The notes: a model not told the origin generated them from the letters alone. A stretch of 64,000 bases of DNA from Bacillus sp. SA1-12 (GCF_000981385.1 NZ_LATZ01000018.1:1-64000); one strand, 5' to 3'; positions 27,745 through 37,941 are shown, counted from the first letter of the stretch. Numbers and translations: made by a program.

Positions 27745-27777
27745 GAGGCTGTCTCAACCGAGACAGCCTCATTTTTA
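27745..27777. terminator. Bidirectional terminator between micropeptide gene and parC
   Basis: GAGGCTGTCTC / GAGACAGCCTC with an AACC loop is flanked by a T-run on the plus strand. The minus-strand reading also follows the parC stop at 27775. Confidence 0.9.
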
Positions 27778-30228
27778 TTCCTCATTTACCTTTTGTTCTT
27801 CCGCATCTGTATTTTCTATCCATACACGGATGACTGCTCCTGCATCCTGTTCATCAATAACGAAGGATCCGTTGCTGTAACGATCATTAGGTCTTAATGA
27901 ACGCACATCGACACTTTCAATCATCCCTTTTTCTGTTTCAAGATAAAAATTCCCTTTATCTTTGACGATTTCTGCTCCGGCAATTCGATGCGGATTATTT
28001 TTTAACTCTCTAAGCATAACCAGACCGCGCTTAGCACGTGATGATTTTTCAAAATCAGACAGCGACATTTTCTTAACGGCCCCTCGATGGGTTGCTATAA
28101 CAAGGAAGGCTTTATGATTGCGTTCCATTATTTTCCCGCTAACAACATGATCATCCGGTTTTAGGTTGATCCCCTTTACACCGGCAGCCCTTGGACCAAC
28201 AATGCTCACTTCTTCTTCCTCAAACCATAGCCCGTAACCTAAATGGGTTACTAAAAATAAGTCATGCTCTCCAGAAGTTAGATGAACATCAACAAGGGTA
28301 TCATCGCCTTTTAAATTTAAGGCAACAAGCGGTTTTGAATACCTTTGCGCCTTGTATTGGCTTAACTCTGTCTTCTTGACCATACCTGTCTTCGTAATAA
28401 AGGTCAGATAACGATTTTCTTCAAAATTCTTTACAGGTATTGCCTTAAGAATGATTTCATCGCGGTCAATTGGAATGATATTTCCAATATGCTGGCCAAG
28501 ATCCTTCCAACGTATATCAGGTAATTCATGAACAGGACAATACAAGTAATTCCCTTTATTTGTGAAGAGAAGGACGACATCTGTCGTATTGATCTCTATT
28601 TGTGACAGCAGCCTGTCACTATCCTTCATCCCGAAGTCTTGGCCGTTCGATGCCGCATAAGACCTTTGACTTGTTCGCTTTACATAGCCATCCTTGGTAA
28701 CTGTCACGATCACATCTTCAGAGGCAACCATGACTTCAAGATTGATCTTTATTTCTTCAATTTCAGCTTCGATGACTGAGCGGCGCTCATCCGCATACGT
28801 CTTTTTCACCTTTTTCAAGTCTGTTTTAATGACTTTCAGCAAAACAGCCTCATCATTCAAAATGCTCATTAGTTCATTGATTTTCTTTTCAAGCTCTTCT
28901 GCTTCTTTTCTTAGTGCAGTAATATCCGTATTTGTTAAACGGTATAGCTGTAAGGAGACAATTGCTTCAGACTGAGGCTCGGTAAATTCATATTTTTGAA
29001 TTAAATTATCCTTTGCATCACGTTTATCTTTAGAAGCACGGATTGTCGCGATCACCTCATCTAAAATCGATAAAGCTTTCATTAGGCCGTCTACGATATG
29101 TTGGCGTTCGCGTGCTTTACGGAGTTCATACTTCGAGCGATTTGTGACAACTTCCTTTTGATGGCCAATATACGCATCAAGAATGGCAGGCAAGCTCATT
29201 TGCATTGGCCGGCGATTATGGATAGCCACCATATTAAAGTTATACGTAATTTGCAGATCGCTGTTTTTGTATAAATAATGTAATACACCTTCTGCATTTG
29301 CATCCTTTTTCAGCTCGATGACGATTCTAAGACCTGTCCTGTCCGTTTCATCCCGTATTTCGGATATTCCTTCAACCTTTCGTTCAATCCGGAATTCATC
29401 CATGCGTTTTACTAAATTCGCTTTGTTTACCTCATATGGAACTTCTGTAATGACAATTTGCTGTTTTCCGCCGCGAATTTCTTCAATGCTCGTCTTACCG
29501 CGGATGATGATTTTGCCTTTTCCAGTTTCATACGCCTTTTTAATTCCTTCGATCCCTTGGATAATACCGCCTGTAGGAAAGTCTGGACCTTTCATAATTT
29601 TCATTAACTCATCGACTGTACAGTCCGGTTTATCCATTCTTTTTATGACCGCATCAATGACCTCACCTAAATGATGAGGCGGAATGTCCGTTGCATAACC
29701 TGCTGAAATTCCTGTTGAACCATTGACTAATAAATTGGGAAACATGGCAGGAAGTACGAGCGGCTCCTTGCTTGTGTCATCAAAGTTTGGAACAAATTCG
29801 ACTGTCTCTTTTTCAATGTCACGCAGCAATTCAGAAGCGATCGCGGATAAGCGGGCTTCCGTATAACGCATAGCAGCTGGCGGGTCACCGTCAATACTTC
29901 CGTTATTTCCATGCATTTGAATTAGAAGGTTTCTCACCTTCCAATCTTGGCTCATACGCACCATTGCGTCATAAACGGATGAGTCTCCGTGGGGATGATA
30001 GTTACCAATGACATTCCCTACTGTTTTAGCGGATTTACGAAAGTTTTTATCATTTGTATTTCCGTCAACATGCATGGCATATAAAATTCTTCGTTGTACA
30101 GGCTTTAAGCCGTCACGCGCATCTGGAAGCGCACGATCTTGAATAATGTACTTACTATAACGTCCAAAACGGTCACCTAGTACATCTTCAAGAGGTAAGT
30201 CACGAAATAGTTCAACTGATTCTGCCAT
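27775..30228 (-). CDS. parC: DNA topoisomerase IV subunit A
   Basis: This 817-residue subunit carries the cleavage-religation domain. It opens with [42 protein letters not shown]. The catalytic tyrosine is in [11 protein letters not shown]. The quinolone-determining region reads [19 protein letters not shown], with the serines and acidic partner that are wild type. The C-terminal part is the beta-pinwheel domain. The N-terminal ILYAMH and the missing GyrA box (QRRGG) separate it from GyrA. It starts 3 nt after parE, in the usual order. Confidence 0.97.
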   Translation of the reverse strand: MAESVELFRDLPLEDVLGDRFGRYSKYIIQDRALPDARDGLKPVQRRILYAMHVDGNTNDKNFRKSAKTVGNVIGNYHPHGDSSVYDAMVRMSQDWKVRNLLIQMHGNNGSIDGDPPAAMRYTEARLSAIASELLRDIEKETVEFVPNFDDTSKEPLVLPAMFPNLLVNGSTGISAGYATDIPPHHLGEVIDAVIKRMDKPDCTVDELMKIMKGPDFPTGGIIQGIEGIKKAYETGKGKIIIRGKTSIEEIRGGKQQIVITEVPYEVNKANLVKRMDEFRIERKVEGISEIRDETDRTGLRIVIELKKDANAEGVLHYLYKNSDLQITYNFNMVAIHNRRPMQMSLPAILDAYIGHQKEVVTNRSKYELRKARERQHIVDGLMKALSILDEVIATIRASKDKRDAKDNLIQKYEFTEPQSEAIVSLQLYRLTNTDITALRKEAEELEKKINELMSILNDEAVLLKVIKTDLKKVKKTYADERRSVIEAEIEEIKINLEVMVASEDVIVTVTKDGYVKRTSQRSYAASNGQDFGMKDSDRLLSQIEINTTDVVLLFTNKGNYLYCPVHELPDIRWKDLGQHIGNIIPIDRDEIILKAIPVKNFEENRYLTFITKTGMVKKTELSQYKAQRYSKPLVALNLKGDDTLVDVHLTSGEHDLFLVTHLGYGLWFEEEEVSIVGPRAAGVKGINLKPDDHVVSGKIMERNHKAFLVIATHRGAVKKMSLSDFEKSSRAKRGLVMLRELKNNPHRIAGAEIVKDKGNFYLETEKGMIESVDVRSLRPNDRYSNGSFVIDEQDAGAVIRVWIENTDAEEQKVNEE

Positions 30229-30231
30229 GTC

Positions 30232-32199
30232 CTATACCTCCTCTGCAACCGATAAATGTTCGTTTTCTAATATATTTGTCTCTTCATCAAGACCAAATGC
30301 GACATTGCTTTCAATCCATTTACGTCGTGGTTCAACCTTATCACCCATCAATGTTGTCACACGGCGCTCAGCACGTGCAGCATCATCAATTTTCACGCGG
30401 ATGAGCGTTCTTGTTTCCGGGTTCATCGTTGTTTCCCATAACTGATCAGCATTCATCTCTCCTAACCCTTTATAACGCTGGATCATATATCCTTTGCCAA
30501 CCTTTGAAATAGCATCTTTTAATTCATCATCAGACCAGGCATATTCAATAATCTCTTTCTTCCCTGTCCCTTTGCTTACTTTGTATAAAGGCGGTAGCGC
30601 AATAAATACCTTTCCGTTCTCAATAAGCGGCTTCATATAGCGATAAAAGAAAGTTAAGAGCAAAACTTGAATATGGGCACCATCAGTATCCGCATCCGTC
30701 ATGATAATCACCTTATCATAGTTAATATCTTCAACCGCAAATTCAGCACCAACGCCTGCACCGATGGCATGAATGATCGTATTGATCTCTTCATTTTTAA
30801 AAATGTCAGCAAGCTTCGCCTTTTCTGTGTTAATAACCTTACCTCTTAAAGGCAATACCGCCTGAAAACGACGATCTCTCCCTTGCTTGGCTGAACCGCC
30901 GGCAGAATCACCCTCAACAAGATAGATCTCATTTTTTAATGGGTTTCGCGACTGTGCCGGTGTAAGTTTACCGCTTAACGTGGTTTCTGATCGTTTTCGT
31001 TTCTTACCGCTTCTGGCCTCTTCCCTTGCTTTGCGGGCAGCTTCTCTCGCTTGAAATGCCTTAATCGCCTTTTTAACAAGCAATGTACCTGCATCTGGAT
31101 TTTCCTCCAGAAAATAAGAAAGGTTTTCGGAAACAATCGCATCTACAGCAGATCTTGCTTCGCTTGTACCGAGCTTGCCTTTCGTTTGACCCTCAAATTG
31201 CAGCAGCTCCTCAGGTATCCGCACAGATACGATTGCGGCAAGTCCTTCACGAATATCGGAACCCTCAAGGTTTTTGTCCTTCTCCTTCAGCAGCCCTGTT
31301 TTTCGCGCATATTCATTAAACGCTCTCGTCATGGCGGTTTTTGAGCCGGCCTCATGTGTTCCGCCATCCTTCGTACGAACGTTGTTTACAAAAGATAAAA
31401 TGTTTTCCGAGTAGCCGTCATTAAATTGAAAAGCAAATTCGGCTTCTATTCCATTTTGCTCTCCGTCAAACGCTACGACAGGATGAAGGGCATCCTTTTC
31501 TTCGTTTAAATAAGAGACAAATGCTTCAATCCCATTTTCATAATGATAAACTTCATTTTGGTCATGACGTTCATCAATTAGCTCAATTTTTAATCCTTTT
31601 AACAGGAATGCAGATTCCCGTAAGCGTTCGCTTAGCGTTTCAAAATTATAGGTAGTTGTACTAAACATGGCTGGATCTGGCTTAAAGTGAATGATCGTAC
31701 CTGTCTTTTTTGTTTTCCCCTTTTTTTCAAGGGTGGTGACAGGTTTCCCGCCATTTTCAAAACGTTGTTCATAAATAAAGCCATCACGCTGAATCGTTAC
31801 GACCAGCCATTCGGAAAGTGCATTCACAACAGATGCACCAACACCATGCAGACCGCCGCTTGTTTTATAACCGCCTTGGCCAAATTTCCCTCCGGCATGA
31901 AGGACAGTTAAAATCACCTCAGGTGTCGGCTTTCCAAGCTTATGCATTCCAGTCGGCATTCCGCGGCCTTTATCTTGAACTGATATACTATTATCTTTAT
32001 GTATCGTAACAATGATATGGTCTCCATGACCAGCTAAGGCCTCGTCCACTGAGTTATCGACGATCTCGTATACAAGATGATGCAATCCTCTGCTATCCGT
32101 GCTGCCTATATACATACCAGGCCGTTTTCTTACTGCTTCCAGCCCTTCAAGCACCTGGATGGCATCATCATTATAATCAAATTGTTGCTTATTACTCAA
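30232..32199 (-). CDS. parE: DNA topoisomerase IV subunit B
   Basis: This 655-residue ATPase subunit shows the GHKL site (VDNSVDEALAGHGD and GRGMPTGMH, GGLHGVGASVVNALS), the transducer domain, and the TOPRIM domain EGDSAGGSAKQGRDRRFQAVLPLRGKVINTEKA with DADTDGAHI. It works with ParC to decatenate daughter chromosomes. The ATG is preceded by GAAAGGGG. Confidence 0.97.
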   Translation of the reverse strand: MSNKQQFDYNDDAIQVLEGLEAVRKRPGMYIGSTDSRGLHHLVYEIVDNSVDEALAGHGDHIIVTIHKDNSISVQDKGRGMPTGMHKLGKPTPEVILTVLHAGGKFGQGGYKTSGGLHGVGASVVNALSEWLVVTIQRDGFIYEQRFENGGKPVTTLEKKGKTKKTGTIIHFKPDPAMFSTTTYNFETLSERLRESAFLLKGLKIELIDERHDQNEVYHYENGIEAFVSYLNEEKDALHPVVAFDGEQNGIEAEFAFQFNDGYSENILSFVNNVRTKDGGTHEAGSKTAMTRAFNEYARKTGLLKEKDKNLEGSDIREGLAAIVSVRIPEELLQFEGQTKGKLGTSEARSAVDAIVSENLSYFLEENPDAGTLLVKKAIKAFQAREAARKAREEARSGKKRKRSETTLSGKLTPAQSRNPLKNEIYLVEGDSAGGSAKQGRDRRFQAVLPLRGKVINTEKAKLADIFKNEEINTIIHAIGAGVGAEFAVEDINYDKVIIMTDADTDGAHIQVLLLTFFYRYMKPLIENGKVFIALPPLYKVSKGTGKKEIIEYAWSDDELKDAISKVGKGYMIQRYKGLGEMNADQLWETTMNPETRTLIRVKIDDAARAERRVTTLMGDKVEPRRKWIESNVAFGLDEETNILENEHLSVAEEV

Positions 32200-32268
32200 A
32201 CGACTAAACCCCTTTCAGTTGACACACTATCAAATCATCTCTCTAAAATTAAGAACGCATGTTTTAGT

Positions 32269-32297
32269 ATTTTATACAATAATTTGCGTATCGACAA
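32269..32297 (-). promoter_or_regulatory. Candidate parE promoter
   Basis: The minus strand reads TTGTCG (32297-32292), a 17-bp spacer, then TAAAAT (32274-32269), 70 nt upstream of the start codon. Confidence 0.5.
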
Positions 32298-32429
32298 CCC
32301 ACAGTTTTTAAGAAATGCTTATTTTTCCTGTAAAATATGTTTATTATGTTCGGGCAAATTACGTAATATCCATGTTTATTGTATCTGTTCATTTGCTCTT
32401 TTAGCAAACCATATTCGTGTAAGAAAGGA

Positions 32430-32458
32430 AAAAATCCTTGTTTTTTACAAGGATTTTT
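32430..32458 (-). terminator. Hairpin terminator
   Basis: AAAAATCCTTG / CAAGGATTTTT forms an 11-bp stem with a 7-nt loop. It follows the CoA-binding protein gene on the minus strand at a distance of about 220 nt. Confidence 0.6.
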
Positions 32459-32678
32459 CTAAAAATGATCACATTCTTTTTTTATCCTAATCCTTACTGG
32501 CAGTATATCCCACTTCAACATTCACTTATTTCAAAAAAGATGAATAGAGGGAAAACTTGCCAGTAAAGATCACATGAGATATTGCAGCCTAATCAGATGA
32601 GACATTAGAATGTGACGGTTTAAGTGTGCTAACCATCCTTAGGGAAGAATATAGCCTCTTCAGATGGAAAGTCTCCCT

Positions 32679-33098
32679 TTATTTCGTCATTGCATGTTCA
32701 ACCTTAATGCATCGATTCATAATAACTGTTTTTTGATTCTTTTTTAACAAATCATACGCTTCTTCGTTCTCAAGACCTAATTGTGCCCAATAAACATCGG
32801 CATCTATTTCTAAAAATTCTTTTGCCACATCAAGTAAATGCTCAGAACGGCGGAACACATTGACAATATCCACATGCCCATCAATTTCCTTTAAAGAGGC
32901 AACCGCTTTCTTACCAAGCACTTCATCGACCGTAGGATTGACTGGAATAATATCATATCCAGCATCCTGCATCGCTTTACTGACCATGTAGGATGTGCGT
33001 TCCGGATTATCCGATAAGCCGACAACGGCAATGGTTTTGCTGTTTTTTAAAATCTCCCCAATTTCCTGTCTTGATGGATTTTCAATCGCCATTTTCAT
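32679..33098 (-). CDS. yneT: CoA-binding protein (YneT/YccU family)
   Basis: This 139-residue Rossmann-fold protein has the succinyl-CoA synthetase-like CoA-binding pattern: TIAVVGLSDNPERTSYMVSKAMQDAGYDIIPVNP and VDIVNVFRRSEHL. The C-terminal NRCIKVEH is typical of the YccU group. The role is unknown; it is only assumed to bind CoA. Two ATG codons, at 33098 and two codons later, both fit the AAGGAG site. The place between plsY and parE matches yneT of B. subtilis. Confidence 0.85.
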   Translation of the reverse strand: MKMAIENPSRQEIGEILKNSKTIAVVGLSDNPERTSYMVSKAMQDAGYDIIPVNPTVDEVLGKKAVASLKEIDGHVDIVNVFRRSEHLLDVAKEFLEIDADVYWAQLGLENEEAYDLLKKNQKTVIMNRCIKVEHAMTK

Positions 33099-33328
33099 CC
33101 AACTCCTTTACCTTCATAATAGCAAGTACTGCCTTGACATACAAATAAATCGGTCTATTTCTTTATAAAGTGTGTTCAAAGCTTTCTTGTTTTATCCTGT
33201 ATCGAAAGTTCAAATCCCTCCAATACTAGGAAAGCCAATGATGATTTTTTTGTTTTTTTAATTCTCTCATAGAGTTTTACTCTACCTCCATGATAGAATA
33301 AAGGAAGATTACACAAAGGAGCACGTAT

Positions 33329-33910
33329 ATGATTGAAGCCATTATTTTTATTTTAGCGTATTTACTAGGATCAATTCCATCTGGACTGATTGTAGGCAAG
33401 CTCGGATATGGAGTCGATATTCGTGAGCATGGAAGCGGGAATTTAGGCGGAACCAATACTTTCCGTACACTTGGAGTGAAAGCCGGGTTAATTGTAACAA
33501 GTGCCGACATCCTAAAAGGTACACTTGCTGCAGCATTGCCTTTCTTTTTTAATAGTGAATTAGATCCGCTTTTAGTCGGTATTATTGCGGTTCTCGGACA
33601 TACATATCCTATTTTCGCAGGATTTAAAGGCGGAAAAGCGGTAGCAACTTCAGCCGGTGTACTCCTGCTATATGTACCGCTCTTGTTTATAACAATGATT
33701 GCATTCTTTTTCCTTGTTCTTTACTTAACAAAGTATGTTTCTTTATCATCTATGCTAGCAGGTGTCTACGGCATCATTTACAGCCTATTTACAGGGGATA
33801 TCCCTTTAATCATAGTGATTACGCTATTAACCCTATTTGTCATCTACCGGCATCGGGCAAATATTAAACGAATCATCGATAAAACAGAACCGAAAGTTAA
33901 ATGGATATAA
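33329..33910 (+). CDS. plsY: Acyl-phosphate:glycerol-3-phosphate acyltransferase
   Basis: This 193-residue membrane enzyme transfers acyl groups from acyl-phosphate to glycerol 3-phosphate, the first step of phospholipid synthesis. Its conserved loops are all present: [26 protein letters not shown], and [21 protein letters not shown]. The length and five-span layout are standard. AAAGGAG precedes the ATG. It diverges from yneT and parE as in related Bacillus. Confidence 0.95.
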   Translation: MIEAIIFILAYLLGSIPSGLIVGKLGYGVDIREHGSGNLGGTNTFRTLGVKAGLIVTSADILKGTLAAALPFFFNSELDPLLVGIIAVLGHTYPIFAGFKGGKAVATSAGVLLLYVPLLFITMIAFFFLVLYLTKYVSLSSMLAGVYGIIYSLFTGDIPLIIVITLLTLFVIYRHRANIKRIIDKTEPKVKWI

Positions 33911-33990
33911 AATAAGATGTCCATTAAATAAGGGTTTTTCCTTAAAAACCACTTAAATAGTAACAAAAATAGTAAATCTCACACTATTTA

Positions 33991-34028
33991 GCAGTCCGAT
34001 TCACCTATGAGTCGGACTGCCTCTTTTT
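33991..34028 (+). terminator. plsY terminator
   Basis: GCAGTCCGA (33991-33999) pairs with TCGGACTGC (34012-34020), followed by CTCTTTTT. Confidence 0.85.
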
Positions 34029-34210
34029 GTTGATCTATCAGTTTGGAAAAAACTGCAGTGGAATTACATCTGATGTAACACCGTATTTAACAGGGTGAGA
34101 AGTAATTTTCACCATGCCATTTCATTGTTAAAGGACATTGAAGTGAATCATGTTTTCTTCTTAAGGACTATTCTATGAAGATACAGTTCGTTTTTATATA
34201 ATCTGACCTT

Positions 34211-34534
34211 CCTCTAGGACATTTTCATGATTTCCAAAGAGAGTTTTGGCCTTGAGTACCTTTCTATGGGACATTTACATGATTTTCAAAGAGGGTTTTG
34301 GCTTTGAGTGCCCTTCTCTAGGACATTTACATGATTTTCAAAGAGGGTTTTGGCTTTGAGTGCCCTTCTCTAGGACATTTACATGATTTCCAACGAGGGT
34401 TTTGGCCTTGAGTGCCTTTCTATGGGATATTTACATGATTTTCAAAGAAGGTTTTGGCTTTGAGTGCCTTTCTATGAGACATTTACATGATTTCCAACGA
34501 GGGTTTTGGCTTTGAGTGCCTTTCTATAGGATAC
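34211..34534. repeat. 52-bp tandem repeat, about six copies
   Basis: The GGAC/GGAT anchor recurs at 34217, 34269, 34321, 34373, 34425, 34477 and 34529, exactly 52 bp apart. A unit reads TCTAKGGGACATTTACATGA, then TTTTCAAAGAGGGTTTTGGC, then TTTGAGTGCC. Copies differ at a few sites (CAAAGA/CAACGA, GGCTTT/GGCCTT). Because 52 is not a multiple of three, a periodic peptide is excluded. Each unit holds a partial pairing between CAAAGAGGG and CTTTGAG. Confidence 0.95.
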
Positions 34535-34578
34535 GCTCGAGTCATATCAAATTCATAAAGGTTTTTTACCAATAACAG

Positions 34579-34704
34579 CTAAGATTCTAATTCAGTTTTG
34601 ATTTTAGCTATTAATTGTTCTTTTACTTCTAAACCGAACTCGTTAAATGAATAGTGGTTATTATCCTTCACAAAAAATTTACATGTTACACCAGGTACAA
34701 TCAT
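34579..34704 (-). pseudogene. Possible C-terminal remnant of a hydrolase-like gene
   Basis: A 41-codon minus-strand frame starts MIVPGVTCKFFVKDNNHYSF and continues NEFGLEVKEQLIAKI to TAG. The NNHYSFNEF piece reads like the catalytic-histidine end of a small alpha/beta hydrolase. There is no ribosome site and nothing recognisable upstream, so it is at best a fragment. Confidence 0.3.
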
Positions 34705-34806
34705 GGTTCTATTTTTCGTTCTATATTATAATGAAATAAGCAGCTTTTATTTTCAGCTGTTTTTAAGACATAAAATCTTCGCAGAATAACAAGAGGAGTG
34801 TTGAAA

Positions 34807-35100
34807 ATGGAAATGATCATTGATGATAAAGCTGCCAACTGGTATATAGAGGAATTACAGCTGCAAAAAGGCGATATGGTTCAATTTTTTGTCCGTTATG
34901 GCGGATGCAGTAATGTTCAAAAAGGCTTTTCCCTTGGTGTGGCGAAACAGCAGCCTGAAGAAATCGGAGCAAGTGCAGAACTTAATGGGATTACTTTCTT
35001 TGTAGAAAATCGTGATCTTTGGTATTTTGACAACCATAATCTGCGTGTTGAATTAGATGAAGAAGGTAACGAGCCAACCTTTACCTATATCGAGCAATAA
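34807..35100 (+). CDS. yneR: HesB/IscA-like protein YneR
   Basis: This 97-residue protein belongs to the HesB/YadR/YfhF branch of the A-type iron-sulfur scaffold fold: VQFFVRYGGCSNVQKGFSLGVA and ITFFVENRDLWYFDNHNLRVELD. Only one of the three canonical Fe-S cysteines is present (GGCS), as in other YneR proteins, so cluster carriage is doubtful. The ATG at 34807 lies 8 nt after GAGGAG. Confidence 0.85.
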   Translation: MEMIIDDKAANWYIEELQLQKGDMVQFFVRYGGCSNVQKGFSLGVAKQQPEEIGASAELNGITFFVENRDLWYFDNHNLRVELDEEGNEPTFTYIEQ

Positions 35101-35157
35101 TGATATTGCATGAAAATAAGGTCAAAAGCCGCCATTATGTTAGCTTTTGACCTTTTG

Positions 35158-35469
35158 TCATTTTTTATTATGTAATTTAAAACGTTGAATATGATCTTCC
35201 AACCCATAGTGTTTTAAAATATTCAGCTGGGTTTCACCTAATAAGTCAAAATGTGGATACTGATCATTAAAGTGAATCCATTCTTTTTTTAGCCCGAATT
35301 GTGCTCCCCAGGCTGCTAATTTTTCAATATTATTACAGCCAGCCTTTGTGACACAATGTGAATGGGGAAACCGATCATCCAGCCAAAAATGAGTTAAAAA
35401 AGAAATTTCACCACGTGAAACTTCATCCTTCCATTTTGCTAATTCTTTCCTTGAGATGCCAAAAGCCAT
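35158..35469 (-). CDS. yneQ: Conserved protein YneQ
   Basis: This 103-residue soluble protein begins MAFGISRKELAKWKDEVSRG, followed by FLTHFWLDDRFPHSHCVTKAGC and IHFNDQYPHFDLLGETQ. It matches my memory of B. subtilis YneQ and has no known function. It overlaps the thioesterase stop by one base (TAATG), so the two are translationally coupled. Conserved His and Cys residues hint at metal binding, which is a guess. Confidence 0.8.
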   Translation of the reverse strand: MAFGISRKELAKWKDEVSRGEISFLTHFWLDDRFPHSHCVTKAGCNNIEKLAAWGAQFGLKKEWIHFNDQYPHFDLLGETQLNILKHYGLEDHIQRFKLHNKK

Positions 35470-35885
35470 TACTTCTTCGCCTTCTCATATGCTTCATGCC
35501 AGTCTGGAAAGAGCTTGCGGAATTTTACTGGTCTGAACGTATCCTTATGAACACATACATGGCTGGATTTAGCTTGTACAGCTAATTCTCCTGTTGATGT
35601 GTAGATTTCGTACCCATAAACACTTTTCATTCCGTTATATTCTTCTATCCATGTATGAATCATCGCTGTTTCTCCATAACGCATTGGCTTTTTGTAGGAT
35701 ATTTCAATATCAATTACAGGAGAAATAATTCCATCCTTCTCCATTTGAGCGTATGAAAACCCAAGGTCTTGAATTAATTTTGTTCTGCCTACTTCCATCC
35801 AAATTAAATAATTCGCATGATAAACAACACCCATTTGATCGGTTTCAGCATATCGAATTTCAATTTCTTTTTTTGATACAAGCAT
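35469..35885 (-). CDS. yneP: Acyl-CoA thioesterase of the hot-dog fold (YneP)
   Basis: This 138-residue 4HBT-type thioesterase shows the signature RYAETDQMGVVYHANYLIWMEVGR, with the catalytic Asp after the ET and the YHANY loop, then DIEISYKKPMRYGETAMIHTWIEE. It hydrolyses acyl-CoA or aryl-CoA esters in the cytosol. It forms an operon with yneQ. Confidence 0.9.
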   Translation of the reverse strand: MLVSKKEIEIRYAETDQMGVVYHANYLIWMEVGRTKLIQDLGFSYAQMEKDGIISPVIDIEISYKKPMRYGETAMIHTWIEEYNGMKSVYGYEIYTSTGELAVQAKSSHVCVHKDTFRPVKFRKLFPDWHEAYEKAKK

Positions 35886-36054
35886 GTTATTCTCTCCTTG
35901 CTGCCCTTAATCGCAATGTAAACCAATTCCATTTATCCATCATATCATAGAAAAGCTAAATGCATGAATGAAAAAGACTTATGACACTTTTGGTTAAACC
36001 TCACCTATTGAAGTGATTTATGCAGAAAAAAATAAACCAGGCAAAAAGCCTGAT

Positions 36055-36303
36055 TTATTGCTGATTATTACGGTATCCTTCTTCGCGCGCTTGTGCTTCA
36101 TCCTTGATTTCTTCACGCAATGCATGAATGCTTTCTTCGCGGCGAGCGTTTTTCGCTTCAATTCTTTCACGTTCTTCAGGTGAAGCAAATTGAAGGGTAT
36201 CTTGTGCTTCTTCAATGTTTTCAATCGTATTTTGAACCATGCTTTGTAGTTTTTCAACGTTGTCTGAGCGATCATCTGGATTTGGACGGTTTTGGTTTGC
36301 CAT
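36055..36303 (-). CDS. tlp: Small acid-soluble spore protein Tlp
   Basis: This 82-residue protein is highly charged and lacks Cys: [61 protein letters not shown]. This is the Tlp pattern (thioredoxin-like only in name). GAAAGGA precedes the ATG. It is packed into spores and made late in the forespore. Confidence 0.92.
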   Translation of the reverse strand: MANQNRPNPDDRSDNVEKLQSMVQNTIENIEEAQDTLQFASPEERERIEAKNARREESIHALREEIKDEAQAREEGYRNNQQ

Positions 36304-36397
36304 TTAAATCCTTCCTTTCGTGTTAGCATATGAAACAACAATTTTAGTCTGCTATTTTGAAGGGATTTTTAAACTTATTTTTTGCTAAAGGTAAGAA

Positions 36398-36544
36398 TTA
36401 CTCACCCTTGGTTTGCATTACTTGAGCATGCTTTCCAGATGTATCTTGCATTTTTTTGCCTTTATTATTCCCAAACCCACGCGGTTTTGTTCCAACATGG
36501 TTAGGATTAAAATGACTTTGTGTATCATTACTTTGGTTTGTCAT
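36398..36544 (-). CDS. sspN: Small acid-soluble spore protein N
   Basis: This 48-residue protein starts MTNQSNDTQSHFNPNHVGTK, continues PRGFGNNKGKKMQDTSG and ends VMQTKGE, the SspN pattern. GGAGGCG lies 6-7 nt before the ATG. It lies directly upstream of tlp, as in other Bacillus species. Confidence 0.88.
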   Translation of the reverse strand: MTNQSNDTQSHFNPNHVGTKPRGFGNNKGKKMQDTSGKHAQVMQTKGE

Positions 36545-36609
36545 GGTTTATCGCCTCCTCAACGGATAGAATGCCCATAAAAAAGGCGATACATGACTAG
36601 TAAAGCTTG

Positions 36610-36741
36610 TTAATCTAATTTCCTAAGCATCTTTTGCTCCCAGCGTTCCTCAATTCTCTCAAGAGCCTCTTGATCCTTTAAAAGCTGCTGCTTATTTTCT
36701 AAAACTAACTCCTCAAATGTTCTTTTTTTATGTTTTCTCAC
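36610..36741 (-). CDS. FbpB-family small basic protein
   Basis: The GTG at 36741, 8 nt after GGAGG, opens a 43-residue basic protein: VRKHKKRTFEELVLENKQQL then LKDQEALERIEERWEQKML. The FEELV.EN...LL.D.E...RIEER pattern is that of FbpB-like proteins, which in B. subtilis act with the Fur-regulated sRNA FsrA in iron sparing. No clear Fur box was found here. Confidence 0.7.
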   Translation of the reverse strand: MRKHKKRTFEELVLENKQQLLKDQEALERIEERWEQKMLRKLD

Positions 36742-36971
36742 ACATCTCACCTCCGCTTACGTTATTAAAAAGGATGTCCAATTTTCAAAAAATTTAGTAC
36801 ATTTTTTCTAAAAAGCTTTGATAAATATAAAAGCACTTTTCTAAAAAATGGTTGTTTTTTCGTTTTTACGGATCATTACTGCAGAAAAAGGTTGATGAAT
36901 GGAATGCAAGACTCCTGCTAGGATGGAAAGCGAGCACCTGAAGTTCCATTATTAAAAAGCAGCAAGACAAA

Positions 36972-37000
36972 AAAAAAGACTGAGACATTTTGCCTCAAGC
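36972..37000 (-). terminator. Terminator of the TlpA-like gene
   Basis: On the minus strand AGGCTTGAGGC pairs with GTCTCAGTCT, allowing G-T pairs and a bulge, around AAAAT. A run of nine T follows. Confidence 0.75.
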
Positions 37001-37002
37001 CT

Positions 37003-37512
37003 TTACTCTAATTCAAGCAGGTCTTTCATTTGTTCATAGGTCATAGCTCCTACAAATTTTGACGTAATGATTCCATCTTCATCTATAATATAAGATGTAG
37101 GGTATGATAACACTTCAAATTGCTTATTAATGGCCCCTTTTTCATCCAATAATACCGGGAATGTTAAATTCAATTCTTTCACGAATTTTTCAACCAATTC
37201 CGTGTTTTTCTCTGAACTCGTAAGGTTAACTGCTGCGATCACAACATCGTCACCAAATTCATGATGAATCTTCTCCATATCAGGCATTTCGGACCGGCAT
37301 GGAGGGCACCATGTTGCCCAAAAATTAACGATTACCTTTTTCCCCTGCAGATTGGACAAGCTCATCATTTCGCCGTCAAGCGTCGTTAATTCAAAGTCTG
37401 GTGCAGCATTGCCTTCTGTTACACCTACTCTCACGTTACTCGGATTAATGGCATAATAAATCGCATACCCCACCAGAAAGACTAAAATCGAAATAGCTAA
37501 TATTTTTTTCAT
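37003..37512 (-). CDS. yneN: TlpA/ResA-type thiol-disulfide oxidoreductase (YneN-like)
   Basis: This 169-residue protein has an N-terminal signal anchor (ILAISILVFLVGYAIYYAI), then a thioredoxin fold facing the outside. The active site is WATWCPPC (Cys69, Cys72), followed by the central insertion and the cis-proline YPTSYIIDEDG. It probably reduces disulfides of exported proteins or cytochrome c. An 18-nt gap separates it from the membrane protein gene upstream. Confidence 0.88.
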   Translation of the reverse strand: MKKILAISILVFLVGYAIYYAINPSNVRVGVTEGNAAPDFELTTLDGEMMSLSNLQGKKVIVNFWATWCPPCRSEMPDMEKIHHEFGDDVVIAAVNLTSSEKNTELVEKFVKELNLTFPVLLDEKGAINKQFEVLSYPTSYIIDEDGIITSKFVGAMTYEQMKDLLELE

Positions 37513-37530
37513 ATGTTTTTACAAGACCTC

Positions 37531-37941
37531 CTAAGCAAAAGACAAAACCACAATTTTTATTAGATGAAATAGTAAAATATAGCTAATCGTTACAAGCAGA
37601 AGCGAAAAACCAAACGATTTTATCGAAAGTTGATCTTTTTTCGCTGCCGCTCCTAGATAGACCAAACTTATGACAAACCCTAAATAAATCCCTTTTTGGC
37701 CGCCAGTAAAGTAGATCCAGCGATTTGTCCACAAGAGTTCCGGCCGAAACAAAACAATGCTAAATTTATACGTAAAAATTAAGATCAAAACAACTGTCCA
37801 ATAATGCTTTTTAATAAACTGTTTTGGCGCAGATTCCTTTACTAATACGCCTATCAAATAATATGTAGTAAGAAAGGTAATTAGGACAATGATATAAAAA
37901 TACTGAACCGTAAACGGTCCTAGTTGAAATGCGTCAAACAT
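37531..37941 (-). CDS. Four-span membrane protein of unknown function
   Basis: This 136-residue protein has about four hydrophobic helices. The opening LGPFTVQYFYIIVLITFLTTYYLI resembles the first helix of prolipoprotein diacylglyceryl transferase, but the catalytic residues of that enzyme are not seen. It is the first gene of an operon with a TlpA-like oxidoreductase and may supply electrons to it or help anchor it. This is inference from context only. Confidence 0.6.
   Translation of the reverse strand: MFDAFQLGPFTVQYFYIIVLITFLTTYYLIGVLVKESAPKQFIKKHYWTVVLILIFTYKFSIVLFRPELLWTNRWIYFTGGQKGIYLGFVISLVYLGAAAKKDQLSIKSFGFSLLLVTISYILLFHLIKIVVLSFA

Larger units (their letters stand above)
32200..32678. 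other. Regulatory gap upstream of parE
   Basis: It contains the parE promoter and the terminator of the downstream CoA-binding protein gene. No further gene was seen. Confidence 0.5.
34029..34806. other. Long gene-poor stretch between plsY and hesB
   Basis: It holds the 52-bp tandem repeat at 34211-34534 and a short minus-strand coding remnant at 34579-34704. The remainder shows no gene. Confidence 0.5.

Noticed and set aside
34211..34534. CRISPR array
   Set aside because: The whole 52-bp unit is repeated, with no unique spacers and no cas genes.
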